A stretch of DNA of 18,282 nucleotides from an uncultured Eubacteriales bacterium (GTDB taxonomy: Bacteria; Bacillota_A; Clostridia; Peptostreptococcales; Anaerovoracaceae). This document shows positions 1 to 6,582 of the stretch, piece by piece (the first letter of the stretch is position 1; each line of letters starts with the position of its first letter). Both the position numbers and the translations under genes were made by a program. The notes below the pieces were generated by a model, which saw only the letters and a list, made by a program, of their open reading frames with translations, was not told the DNA's origin and did not search any database. The stretch lies in assembly GCA_902790885.1 (NCBI GenBank), contig CADATR010000047.1:1-18282 (forward strand). Reading direction: 5' to 3'.

Positions 1-495
1 GATTTCTTCTGCGGGAGCGGAAGCCTGCCTGAAGCGGCGCACATGCTTGGCCGCAGGTGGATAGCGTGCGACAGCGAGGAGCTTGCCGCGGCCATGTCAA
101 GGCGCAGGCTTAAAAAGGCCGGAGCGGACTTCGTCTTCACGAGGCTTGAGGATTCCGTACAGCGAAGCGGCAGGGCGGACATTGAGGTGCTGAGCAGGGA
201 TTCCCTCGAGGACGGAAGGTCGCTGTATAAGTGCAGACTCAAAGACTTCGTTCCGGATATCGATACCGGATCGATACAGATGAAGGACCGCCGCTTTGTC
301 GAAGAGGCGCTCAGGGCAGACCGCATACAGTTTGCGGATCATGTGATGATAGATCCTGATTACGACGGCACATTTGAAAGCAAATACATATTTGATGCCG
401 GTGCGGACAGCATCAGCTTCATTTCGGGCGGCAACTTTGCCGCTGTTGTAGTCGACCGTTTCGGAAGGGAGTATCCTGCCGAGATAACAGACTGA
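1..495 (+). CDS. Site-specific DNA methyltransferase, C-terminal part (5' end outside window)
   Basis: The reading frame is open from the first base, so the gene starts upstream. The visible protein begins with DFFCGSGS, which matches the AdoMet-binding FxGxG motif I of N6/N4 amino-methyltransferases (Pfam N6_N4_Mtase). The typical LGRRWIACD segment and a helix with RRRLKK follow. In this family order the catalytic DPPY motif lies before motif I and would be outside the window. About 110 residues follow motif I; they include a DPDYDG element and read as a C-terminal extension that I cannot assign to a target-recognition class. The enzyme would transfer a methyl group to adenine or cytosine in DNA. 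The next gene is a YitT protein 28 bp downstream; no restriction endonuclease is visible on this side. Family assignment is firm; specificity and whether it belongs to a restriction system are unknown. Confidence 0.8.
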   Translation, partial: DFFCGSGSLPEAAHMLGRRWIACDSEELAAAMSRRRLKKAGADFVFTRLEDSVQRSGRADIEVLSRDSLEDGRSLYKCRLKDFVPDIDTGSIQMKDRRFVEEALRADRIQFADHVMIDPDYDGTFESKYIFDAGADSISFISGGNFAAVVVDRFGREYPAEITD

Positions 496-523
496 TGATA
501 CATATGAACGGAAGTGAGATAAT

Positions 524-1516
524 ATGAGCAATGATGAGAATAAAGCCTTGGACTCACTCGACAAAAAGCTCGAGAAAGAGGCGGCGGCTAACAAGAAAGT
601 CAACGAGATATACGCCAAGGATCCTGAGCTCCACGGAAGGTCGAAGCTTCAGGTAAGAGCGCAGGAAATAAGCCTGGCGCTGCTTGCAGTCGTGATCGGA
701 TCGCTGGGCACGGTAGGCATCATGATCCCTAATGGCCTTACTTTCGGCGGCATAACCGGAATATCCAGGATCGTGCAGAAGTTGACGGGAATCAATTATT
801 CGTTGATATATTACGCTCTCGCGCTGCTTGTGCTTCTGATAGTCTGGTTCTTCCTGGGGCTCAAAGAGGTAAGAAAGATAGTACTGATGTCGGTCTCATA
901 TCCGACCGTGATGCTTGTACTTGAACTGAAAAAAGTCGTGCTCATAAAGAGCGACGACCTCTTCCTGGTAGCGGTATTCTGCGGAGTCGTGCTTGGAGTT
1001 TCCAACGGCCTTACGTTCAAAGCAGGATTCTCGTCAGGAGGCACTGATTCGCTCGCTAAGGTGATAAAATACCGCTGGCTGCCGCATATGGGCCTTAATG
1101 ACATAACCTTTGCTCTGAACGCCGTTATCGTGCTTGTGAACGCATTTGTATTTGGCCTTCAGATAGCTCTGTACGCGGTGATCATAATATTCGTTTCCAT
1201 GAGAGTGGGCGAGGCTGTGATGTTCGGTTTCAGCGATAAGATAGTTGAACTTGATATCATTCCGGGCGATGCCGATGCGCTTTCAGATTTCATTATGAAT
1301 GAACTCGGACGCGGCGTATCGAGCGTGGAGGTCACCGGAGAGTACACCGGTGATAAGAGAAAACAGCTCAAGATACTCTGCTCTCCGAGAGAGAGCTTCC
1401 TCATAAAGAGACATCTGGCCAAGGAAGACCCTAAGTCGTTCGTATCGGTGATAAGCATTAAATCGGTATGGGGAAAGGGACGCGGCTTCTCGGACATCCG
1501 CAGCATGGACAACTGA
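524..1516 (+). CDS. YitT family membrane protein (DUF161/DUF2179), first copy
   Basis: The 330-residue protein has a hydrophilic, Lys/Glu-rich N-terminus of about 45 residues that looks helical. Several hydrophobic segments follow, at about 47-68, 92-113, 145-165 and 195-227. The motif FSSGGTDSLAK at 169-179 matches the conserved GGTD element of YitT proteins. Residues from about 237 to 315 form a soluble C-terminal DUF2179 domain. Function is not established for the family; it is an integral membrane protein of unknown substrate. The start is supported by GGAAGTGAG five bases upstream. The gene sits 28 bp after the methyltransferase gene, probably in one transcript, and ends at a strong terminator. 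The charged N-terminal extension is absent from the second YitT copy at 6583-7479. Confidence 0.88.
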   Translation: MSNDENKALDSLDKKLEKEAAANKKVNEIYAKDPELHGRSKLQVRAQEISLALLAVVIGSLGTVGIMIPNGLTFGGITGISRIVQKLTGINYSLIYYALALLVLLIVWFFLGLKEVRKIVLMSVSYPTVMLVLELKKVVLIKSDDLFLVAVFCGVVLGVSNGLTFKAGFSSGGTDSLAKVIKYRWLPHMGLNDITFALNAVIVLVNAFVFGLQIALYAVIIIFVSMRVGEAVMFGFSDKIVELDIIPGDADALSDFIMNELGRGVSSVEVTGEYTGDKRKQLKILCSPRESFLIKRHLAKEDPKSFVSVISIKSVWGKGRGFSDIRSMDN

Positions 1517-1521
1517 AAAAT

Positions 1522-1556
1522 AAGCGCTTTTCACATGGGATGAGAAGCGCTTTTTT
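1522..1556. terminator. Bidirectional intrinsic terminator between yitT-like gene and exonuclease gene
   Basis: An 11-bp stem (1522-1532 with 1542-1552, one G-U pair) has a 9-nt loop and runs into six T on the plus strand. On the minus strand the same stem is followed by TATTTTTC. It therefore serves both convergent genes; the minus-strand stop codon lies inside the T run. Confidence 0.88.
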
Positions 1557-2538
1557 ATTTATAGAGATAGTGTTCGGAAAGAGCTCCGGAAAGCAGGTTT
1601 ATGGTGCGGGTGTTGAGTATAAGATACCTGCCGACGCAGTCAGGATCGGACAGAAGCCGGTCTGAGTTCAGGAAAGAGATATCCATGTAAAGATCATCGC
1701 CGTGACTGCTCAGCGGAGCGTTTATCTCAAATGATGAGGACGATTCGTTGAATGTTGCTGTTATCTGCTCGTCAGCGTCCGGGAAGTAGGCGGCGGATAT
1801 CGGGTCTGTTATCTGCTCGCCCGTGATGCGGAGCGTCCTGGCAAAGCTTTTGACTTTAGGACGTACGCTGAGCCTGCCTCCGGCTGCCGGCAAACCGTAT
1901 ACTGCGAGAGCCTTGTGGATATCGGGCACATCCGCCAGCGTAAGATACATGAGACGGTGGAGGTGCAGCACGTCCTCGCGGTTGTGGGTGAGAATGATCT
2001 TCTCTACGGTGCTGTTTCCGCTGACTGCATACTGATCGAAGAGGGCAACGCTTTCCCTGCCGGTGATGGTGTCTCTGCGGTCGGAAAGTATGCCGTAGTG
2101 GTTTTCTATCGACATCTGGCTCATCGACTCCAGCCTGTCTTTGAGATCGGTGCATTTTCGCAAAAACCTGTACAAATCAAAGTGATACATCTTCAGCTGC
2201 CTGCCGAGGAAGTTTGCGTCGAGACGTGCGTTCATAAAAGGCACGTCAAAGGCACAGCCGTTGAATGTTATCAGATATCCGGCATTGTTGTCCTCGAGAT
2301 AATCCATCGCGGCGTCGAGCACCTTTGCCTCTTCGTAGTGGTTCTCGGCAAGGAACTGAGTGATGCGGACTCCACTGGCGGTCCTCATGAGAAGACCGAT
2401 CAGGACTGCCTTGCACCTGCTGCGGTCGAGGCCGGTTGCCTCAATATCGAGCACGCATGGCTCCATGCCGCTGAAATACACGTTCCATTCCGGATGATAT
2501 TCGCCTGTTATTCTGTAATCTCTTGTAAAAACTTTCAT
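1555..2538 (-). CDS. RNase H-fold 3'-5' exonuclease domain protein (YprB-like)
   Basis: The protein of 327 residues (328 if the preceding TTG is used) carries a DEDD exonuclease pattern. DIEATG provides D31 and E33, TFNGCAFDVPF provides D98, and HNREDV provides H185 and D189, an H-x3-D arrangement typical of the DEDDh subtype. This matches the RNase_H_2 / YprB family of predicted nucleic acid exonucleases. The C-terminal third (about 220-327) has no motif I recognise. No tetratricopeptide tail is present, unlike B. subtilis YprB. The substrate is unknown. The gene stands alone on the minus strand, divergent from ychF. The ribosome binding site is weak: AGG lies 12 nt before the TTG and 15 nt before the ATG, so TTG at 2541 remains possible. 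Confidence 0.8.
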   Translation of the reverse strand: MKVFTRDYRITGEYHPEWNVYFSGMEPCVLDIEATGLDRSRCKAVLIGLLMRTASGVRITQFLAENHYEEAKVLDAAMDYLEDNNAGYLITFNGCAFDVPFMNARLDANFLGRQLKMYHFDLYRFLRKCTDLKDRLESMSQMSIENHYGILSDRRDTITGRESVALFDQYAVSGNSTVEKIILTHNREDVLHLHRLMYLTLADVPDIHKALAVYGLPAAGGRLSVRPKVKSFARTLRITGEQITDPISAAYFPDADEQITATFNESSSSFEINAPLSSHGDDLYMDISFLNSDRLLSDPDCVGRYLILNTRTINLLSGALSEHYLYK

Positions 2539-2543
2539 CAAAA

Positions 2544-2572
2544 TTGATTTTAGCCTATCTTCGTGATAGAGT
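2544..2572 (+). promoter_or_regulatory. Candidate promoter for ychF
   Basis: TTGATT (2544-2549) and TAGAGT (2567-2572) are separated by 17 bp and lie about 30 bp before the ychF start codon. Each box matches four of six consensus bases. A small palindrome CTATC-TTCGT-GATAG lies at 2555-2569. This is a sequence-only prediction. Confidence 0.4.
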
Positions 2573-2603
2573 AAATCGGCACATAAAAAAGGAGACTCAA
2601 AAA

Positions 2604-3698
2604 ATGAAATTAGGTATAGTAGGACTTCCTAATGTAGGAAAGAGCACACTGTTCAACGCAATAACAAAAGCAGGCGCAGAAGCCGCCAATTACCCGTTCT
2701 GCACGATCGAGCCTAATGTGGGCGTAGTGACCGTGCCTGACGAGCGTGTCACGACGCTTTCCAATGTATATCATTCAAAGAAGACCATTTATACGACCAT
2801 AGAATTCAGCGATATCGCCGGGCTCGTGAAGGGCGCGTCAAAAGGAGAGGGCCTCGGAAACAAATTCCTGGGTCATATCAGAGAGGTAGAGGCGATCGTT
2901 CACGTGGTAAGATGCTTTGACGATGAGAACGTGGTGCATGTGGACGGCAGGATAGACCCTGTAAGCGACATAGAGGTCATCAACACAGAGCTCATAATAG
3001 CCGACATGGAGGTCATGGAACGCAGGATAGCGAAGACCGAAAAGCAGGCGAAGGCAGACAAGTCGGCAAGAGGGGAGCTCGATCTTCTGAAGCGCATATA
3101 TGATCTTCTCTCGGAAGGAAGAAGGGCGAGAGAGATAGACGGCCTCAGCGATGAGGAGGCTGCATTTGTAAAGTCTCTCGACCTCCTTACATATAAACCT
3201 GTCATATATGCGGCAAATGTATCTGAAGATGACGCTTCGGGCGAAGACAACGAGTATGTAAAAGCCGTAAGGGAATATGCCGCAGCCGAGGGCTCCGAAG
3301 TGGTGGTCATAAGCGCTAAGGTGGAGTCTGAGCTCGCTGAGCTCGAAGACGACGAACGTGAGATGTTCCTCGAAGAGCTCGGAATAGAGGAATCGGGTCT
3401 GGACAAGCTCATAAAGTCTTCATATGCTCTGCTCGATCTCATCAGCTTCCTCACTACCGGGGAAGATGAGACGAGGGCGTGGACCATAAGACGCGGGACT
3501 CTTGCTCCGCAGGCTGCAGGCAAGATCCACAGCGACTTTGAAAAGGGCTTTATCCGTGCTGAGACCATAGCTTACGACAAGCTTATGGAAGTCGAAGGAA
3601 AGCTGTCAGCGGCCAAGGAAAAAGGCTGGCTGAGGTCTGAAGGAAAGGAATATGTTGTCAAGGATGGGGATGTCATGCATTTCCTGTTTAACGTGTAG
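2604..3698 (+). CDS. ychF: Ribosome-associated ATPase YchF (Obg family)
   Basis: This 364-residue protein has the length usual for YchF. The P-loop GLPNVGKST is at residues 7-15, the G3 element DIAG at 70-73 followed by LVKGASKGEGLG, and NVSE at 205-208 replaces the NKxD motif of GTPases. That NxxE change explains the family's preference for ATP. A coiled region around 130-190 and a C-terminal TGS domain (about 280-364) complete the fold. YchF is a cytoplasmic P-loop NTPase that binds ribosomes and is linked to stress responses. The ATG at 2604 is chosen over an in-frame upstream ATG at 2544 because GGAG at 2591-2594 is well placed and MKLGIVGLPN is the standard family N-terminus. Confidence 0.96.
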   Translation: MKLGIVGLPNVGKSTLFNAITKAGAEAANYPFCTIEPNVGVVTVPDERVTTLSNVYHSKKTIYTTIEFSDIAGLVKGASKGEGLGNKFLGHIREVEAIVHVVRCFDDENVVHVDGRIDPVSDIEVINTELIIADMEVMERRIAKTEKQAKADKSARGELDLLKRIYDLLSEGRRAREIDGLSDEEAAFVKSLDLLTYKPVIYAANVSEDDASGEDNEYVKAVREYAAAEGSEVVVISAKVESELAELEDDEREMFLEELGIEESGLDKLIKSSYALLDLISFLTTGEDETRAWTIRRGTLAPQAAGKIHSDFEKGFIRAETIAYDKLMEVEGKLSAAKEKGWLRSEGKEYVVKDGDVMHFLFNV

Positions 3699-3722
3699 TG
3701 GTTGACAATACTGCGTTTCAGG

Positions 3723-3769
3723 GCTTTTGTACTTAAAACGCGAATCATGTTTTTTTGGAGTACAAAAGC
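3723..3769. repeat. Perfect 11-bp inverted repeat with 25-bp spacer
   Basis: The arm at 3723-3733 is exactly complementary to the arm at 3759-3769 (AGTACAAAAGC). A run of seven T (3750-3756) lies inside the loop rather than after the stem, so it is not an ordinary terminator. A second, mutually exclusive stem, GCGTTT (3713-3718) with AAACGC (3736-3741), overlaps its left side. Confidence 0.75.
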
Positions 3770-3770
3770 A

Positions 3771-3799
3771 TTGCAAAAGAGGTGAAGTATACTTATAAT
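3771..3799 (+). promoter_or_regulatory. Strong sigma-A-type promoter for a candidate small RNA
   Basis: TTGCAA (3771-3776) and a perfect TATAAT (3794-3799) are separated by 17 bp. The predicted start is around 3806. No plus-strand protein gene follows, because lgt lies on the opposite strand. Confidence 0.6.
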
Positions 3800-3805
3800 G
3801 CCTTT

Positions 3806-3890
3806 AGGGATTGCAAGAGCAATCCTATCTCTAGTCCCAATACCCTTTTTCGAAAGAGACTGCACCCCTTGCAGTTTCTTTCATTTTTTG
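3806..3890 (+). ncRNA. Candidate small RNA, about 85 nt, between ychF and lgt
   Basis: The interval is bounded by a consensus-like promoter and a strong intrinsic terminator on the same strand. The predicted RNA starts with a hairpin GGATTGC-AAGA-GCAATCC (3808-3825). A single-stranded stretch with CTCTAGTCCC and TACCC follows, then the 13-bp terminator stem. GGGATTG near the 5' end could also pair with CAATACCC around 3838-3846, so two folds compete. I do not recognise a named RNA family. The terminator has no U-run on the minus strand, which argues that it does not serve lgt. Existence is inferred from sequence; function is unknown. Confidence 0.45.
3852..3889 (+). terminator. Intrinsic terminator of the candidate small RNA
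   Basis: A 13-bp stem (3852-3864 with 3870-3882, one G-U pair) and a CCCCT loop are followed by ATTTTTT. On the minus strand the stem is followed by CGAAAAAG, so the element is directional. Confidence 0.8.
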
Positions 3891-3904
3891 GATAATTCAG
3901 GAAT

Positions 3905-4663
3905 TCACTGAGCTTCTTCAGGCACGATGCGCTTATTTGCTGACGCGTATCTGTACAGTATGATGCCTGCAATGATCGCGCAGACGCTGATCACCTGAGC
4001 CTGTCTGAAAGGCCCGATCATAAGCGAATCCGTACGAAGGGATTCCACAAAGAAGCGCTCAACAGAATAAAGGATGAAATAAAGGGCCATGGTTTGCCCG
4101 TATGCGTATCTCCTGTGATAGTTGAACCAGCTGAGCGCTATGAAGAGCAGAAGGCACCAGATGGATTCATAAAGGAAGGTAGGGTGCACCTTTACTCCGT
4201 CGACAAGTATGCCCCATGGCAGATCGGTAGGACCGCCATGCGCCTCGCCGTTGAAAAAGTTGCCCCAGCGGCCTATGGACTGGGCCAGTGCCACCGTAGG
4301 TACAAAAAGGTCAAAGACATTGAGAGCGTCGATTTTTTTGCGCCTGCAGATGATAAGGACGGTGACGATGCTGAACAGAAGACCTCCGTGTATGGCCAGG
4401 CCTCCGCTTCTGATATCGAGCATTGAAGAAAGCGTTTTATAATAATCAAGATTGAAGATCACATAGTAAACTCGCGCTCCAATGACTCCGATAGGGAGCA
4501 TCCATATGGCTATGTCGAGCACGTCGTCATCGGTGATGCCGTGACGCGGAGCTCTTTTGCATGATATATACACAGCAAGCAGCATGCCGAATGCTATGAG
4601 TATGCCGTACCATCTTATATCTATGCCGAATACTGAAAAAGCTATCGGATCGGGATGTCCCAT
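3905..4663 (-). CDS. lgt: Prolipoprotein diacylglyceryl transferase
   Basis: Lgt moves a diacylglyceryl group from phosphatidylglycerol to the lipobox cysteine of prelipoproteins at the outer face of the membrane. The 252-residue protein contains the Lgt signature GRWGNFFNGE at 131-140, followed by AHGGPT, the IHGGL element at 91-95 and about seven hydrophobic segments. Its length is typical for the family. On the minus strand GGAGG (plus-strand 4671-4675) precedes the ATG by 7 nt, supporting this start. A likely client in the window is the PotD-like lipoprotein at 5491. The gene shares its upstream region with the divergent tRNA promoter. No clear intrinsic terminator follows it on the minus strand. 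Confidence 0.97.
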   Translation of the reverse strand: MGHPDPIAFSVFGIDIRWYGILIAFGMLLAVYISCKRAPRHGITDDDVLDIAIWMLPIGVIGARVYYVIFNLDYYKTLSSMLDIRSGGLAIHGGLLFSIVTVLIICRRKKIDALNVFDLFVPTVALAQSIGRWGNFFNGEAHGGPTDLPWGILVDGVKVHPTFLYESIWCLLLFIALSWFNYHRRYAYGQTMALYFILYSVERFFVESLRTDSLMIGPFRQAQVISVCAIIAGIILYRYASANKRIVPEEAQ

Positions 4664-4715
4664 AGGTATACCTCCGAAGTCTGTTGTTTGGACTAAAAGA
4701 CATTAATACTGCAAT

Positions 4716-4744
4716 AGTATAACATAATTTTGAGAAATTTGTTG
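4716..4744 (-). promoter_or_regulatory. lgt: Candidate lgt promoter
   Basis: On the minus strand a TATACT -10 box (plus-strand 4716-4721) lies about 50 nt before the lgt start codon. The -35 region (TCAACA, 18-bp spacing) is weak and overlaps the -35 box of the divergent tRNA promoter, so the two polymerases could compete. Confidence 0.4.
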
Positions 4745-4770
4745 ACAAGCCTCATTTCGTTTGCTAATAT
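4742..4770 (+). promoter_or_regulatory. tRNA cluster promoter
   Basis: A perfect TTGACA (4742-4747) and TAATAT (4765-4770) with 17-bp spacing lie 30 bp before the first tRNA. It is a strong constitutive-type promoter, as expected for stable RNA. Confidence 0.82.
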
Positions 4771-4800
4771 AATCAAGCGCGATTAAAGAAGCAAATATGC

Positions 4801-4877
4801 GGCGGCGTAGCTTAGCTGGCTAGAGCGTCCGGTTCATACCCGGAAGGTCACTGGTTCAAGTCCAGTCGCCGCTACCA
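4801..4877 (+). tRNA. tRNA-Met (CAT), elongator type
   Basis: A full cloverleaf has a 7-bp acceptor with a G-U first pair and anticodon loop TTCATAC. The T arm is ACTGG/CCAGT and CCA is encoded. The anticodon stem TCCGG/CCGGA lacks the three G-C pairs typical of initiator tRNA, and the sequence resembles the Bacillus elongator tRNA-Met. Ile2 (lysidine-modified CAT) is less likely. Confidence 0.92.
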
Positions 4878-4882
4878 ATCAA

Positions 4883-4958
4883 GGGCGCATAGCTCAGCTG
4901 GGAGAGCACCTGCCTTACAAGCAGGGGGTCATAGGTTCGAGCCCTATTGCGCCCACCA
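4883..4958 (+). tRNA. tRNA-Val (TAC)
   Basis: The acceptor GGGCGCA/TGCGCCC is perfect. The anticodon stem CCTGC/GCAGG encloses loop CTTACAA with anticodon TAC. The CCA end is encoded. Only 5 bp separate it from tRNA-Met. Confidence 0.96.
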
Positions 4959-4964
4959 TTTTGC

Positions 4965-5041
4965 GGCCGGGTAGTTCAGCTGGTTAGAATGCCAGCCTGT
5001 CACGCTGGAGGTCGACGGTTCGAGCCCGTTCCCGGTCGCCA
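4965..5041 (+). tRNA. tRNA-Asp (GTC)
   Basis: Acceptor GGCCGGG pairs with CCCGGTC (one G-U). The anticodon stem CCAGC/GCTGG encloses CTGTCAC with anticodon GTC. The discriminator is G and CCA is encoded. Six T follow at 5043-5048. Confidence 0.96.
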
Positions 5042-5057
5042 CTTTTTTCAGACCTGT

Positions 5058-5134
5058 GGTGGGTGTCGTCAAGTGGTTAAGACCCTGGGTTGTGGCTCCA
5101 GTATTCGTGGGTTCGAATCCCACCATCCACCCCA
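5058..5134 (+). tRNA. tRNA-His (GTG)
   Basis: Acceptor GTGGGTG pairs with CATCCAC. The base before it is G (5058) and the discriminator is C, giving the G-1:C73 pair diagnostic for tRNA-His. The anticodon loop is TTGTGGC, the T arm GTGGG/CCCAC, and CCA is encoded. Confidence 0.95.
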
Positions 5135-5190
5135 AATTCTTCTTTAATACAGCAGCTGATTGTGCTAAAATGCAATCGCAATAATAATGA

Positions 5191-5265
5191 TGGGGTATAG
5201 CCAAGCGGTAAGGCAACGGATTCTGATTCCGTCATTCGTAGGTTCGAATCCTACTACCCTAGCCA
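5191..5265 (+). tRNA. tRNA-Gln (CTG)
   Basis: The anticodon stem ACGGA/TCCGT encloses loop TTCTGAT with anticodon CTG. The acceptor TGGGGTA/TACCCTA has one G-U pair and begins with U-A, as usual for tRNA-Gln. The T arm is GTAGG/CCTAC and CCA is encoded. A 56-bp gap precedes it. Confidence 0.94.
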
Positions 5266-5304
5266 AGATGGGAAAAGGGGCTCTGCGGAACCCCTTTACT
5301 CTAT

Positions 5305-5378
<74 letters not shown>

Positions 5379-5380
5379 TT

Positions 5381-5408
5381 AAAAGACTGCGAAAGCGGTC
5401 TTTTTCTT
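5381..5408 (+). terminator. tRNA cluster terminator
   Basis: AAAAGACTGC (5381-5390) pairs with GCGGTCTTTT (5395-5404) around a GAAA tetraloop and continues into a T-rich run. It begins 3 bp after the CCA of tRNA-Cys. Confidence 0.88.
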
Positions 5409-5417
5409 TAGCAAACA

Positions 5418-5447
5418 ATTACACTTGCATACTGAATAGTATATAAT
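5418..5447 (+). promoter_or_regulatory. Promoter of the PotD-like / YitT unit
   Basis: ATTACA (5418-5423) and a perfect TATAAT (5442-5447) are spaced by 18 bp and lie 43 bp before the start codon. A small palindrome ATACT-GAAT-AGTAT lies just upstream of and overlapping the -10 box. Confidence 0.55.
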
Positions 5448-5490
5448 GACACAAAGTTAATGCTTTTTTACCAGTGAGGGACATTAAAGA

Positions 5491-6576
5491 ATGAAAAGAA
5501 AGATCACAGACCGCTTTTTCAGAAGGACGGCAGCACTCATGGCCATGCTCATGATGCTCGTCTCATTTACAGCTCTCATGAGCGGCTGCAGAAGCGGCTC
5601 GAACGGAGAGGTTTATGTCTATTCCTACGGCGATTACTTTGATCCGGAGATCATAGAGGACTTCGAGGCTGAGACCGGCATCAAAGTCATACCTGACTAT
5701 TTTGATACAGCTGAGGAGATGTATACCGTCCTCGAGAACGGTGCTACTTCATACGACTGCGTATGCACCTCTGACTACATGATACAGAGAATGATAGGCA
5801 ACGACATGCTTGCTGAGATCGACATGAACAACATTCCTGATATCAAGAATCTTTCTGATGTCTATATGAAAAAGTCCGAGGAATTCGATCCGGGCAACAA
5901 GTATTCCGTTCCTTACATGCTTGGCATCGCGGGCATTCTTTACAATAAGGAGATGGTAGGGGATGTTGAGATAGACTCCTGGGAAGATCTCTGGAATGAA
6001 AAGTTCAAAGACAGCCTGGTAATGCCTGACAGTGTACGCGATGCGTTCATGATAGCTCTTAAAAAGCTCGGCTATTCAGAAAACACTACAAATGAGGACG
6101 AGATCAAGGCTGCTGCTGATGAGCTCATCAGGCAGAAACCTCTCATTTACAAATACGCCAACGACTCCGCCCGCGATCTTCTCGCGAACGGCTCGGCCGC
6201 TGTAGGTGTTGTATGGAACGGCGAGTATATCTATACAAAGGATCTTAACGAGAACGTCGAGTTCGTCGTTCCTAAAGAAGGTTCTGAGTTCTTCGTTGAC
6301 TCCTGGGTCATCCCTAAGGACGCTGCGAACAAGGCAAACGCCGAAGCGTGGATCAACTATCTCTGCAAGGCGGAAGTAGCTGCGAAGAATTTTGATTATC
6401 TCTATTACACCACGCCGAACGAGGCTGCGCTCGAGCTGATCGATGAGGAATATCTCAACGAAAAAGCGGTATTCCCTGACGAAGAGACCATTAAGCGCTG
6501 CGAATCGCTGGTATCGCTCGATCCTGCCGCTACAGAGCTCTACAGTAATTACTGGAAGAAGGTCAAGGCAGAGTAA
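5491..6576 (+). CDS. PotD-like polyamine-type substrate-binding lipoprotein
   Basis: The 361-residue protein starts with a basic and then hydrophobic signal sequence ending in the lipobox LMSGC, so C33 would be the lipidated residue. The mature part resembles the spermidine/putrescine-binding protein PotD. YSYGDYF lies at 44-50, SDYMIQRM near 94-101, PDSVRDAF near 179-186, VWNGE at 241-245, FFVDSWVIP near 267-275 and TTPNEAA near 307-313. Several align with PotD ligand positions, although one PotD ligand Asp appears replaced by Ser and a Trp by Phe. It would capture polyamines or a related cation outside the membrane. A GTGAGGG ribosome binding site is 10 nt before the ATG. No potA, potB or potC gene adjoins it; a YitT gene follows 6 bp after the stop. 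A different ligand is possible. Confidence 0.85.
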   Translation: MKRKITDRFFRRTAALMAMLMMLVSFTALMSGCRSGSNGEVYVYSYGDYFDPEIIEDFEAETGIKVIPDYFDTAEEMYTVLENGATSYDCVCTSDYMIQRMIGNDMLAEIDMNNIPDIKNLSDVYMKKSEEFDPGNKYSVPYMLGIAGILYNKEMVGDVEIDSWEDLWNEKFKDSLVMPDSVRDAFMIALKKLGYSENTTNEDEIKAAADELIRQKPLIYKYANDSARDLLANGSAAVGVVWNGEYIYTKDLNENVEFVVPKEGSEFFVDSWVIPKDAANKANAEAWINYLCKAEVAAKNFDYLYYTTPNEAALELIDEEYLNEKAVFPDEETIKRCESLVSLDPAATELYSNYWKKVKAE

Positions 6577-6582
6577 CATCAG

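Noticed and set aside
97..618. A 173-codon minus-strand frame opposite the methyltransferase end
   Set aside because: It spans two real plus-strand genes and their junction and shows no coding features.
1915..2547. A 210-codon plus-strand frame opposite the YprB-like gene
   Set aside because: The minus strand carries a complete DEDD exonuclease motif set; the plus frame has no motif and no ribosome binding site.
2544..2603. A 20-residue N-terminal extension of YchF from ATG 2544
   Set aside because: The P-loop normally starts a few residues from the YchF N-terminus, and the ribosome binding site is placed for ATG 2604.
3798..3911. A 37-codon plus-strand frame (ATG at 3798) preceded by AGAGGTGA
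   Set aside because: Its ATG overlaps the -10 box of the promoter, and the frame runs through the strong terminator at 3852-3889, so a transcript from that promoter would not carry it whole. No recognisable protein features.
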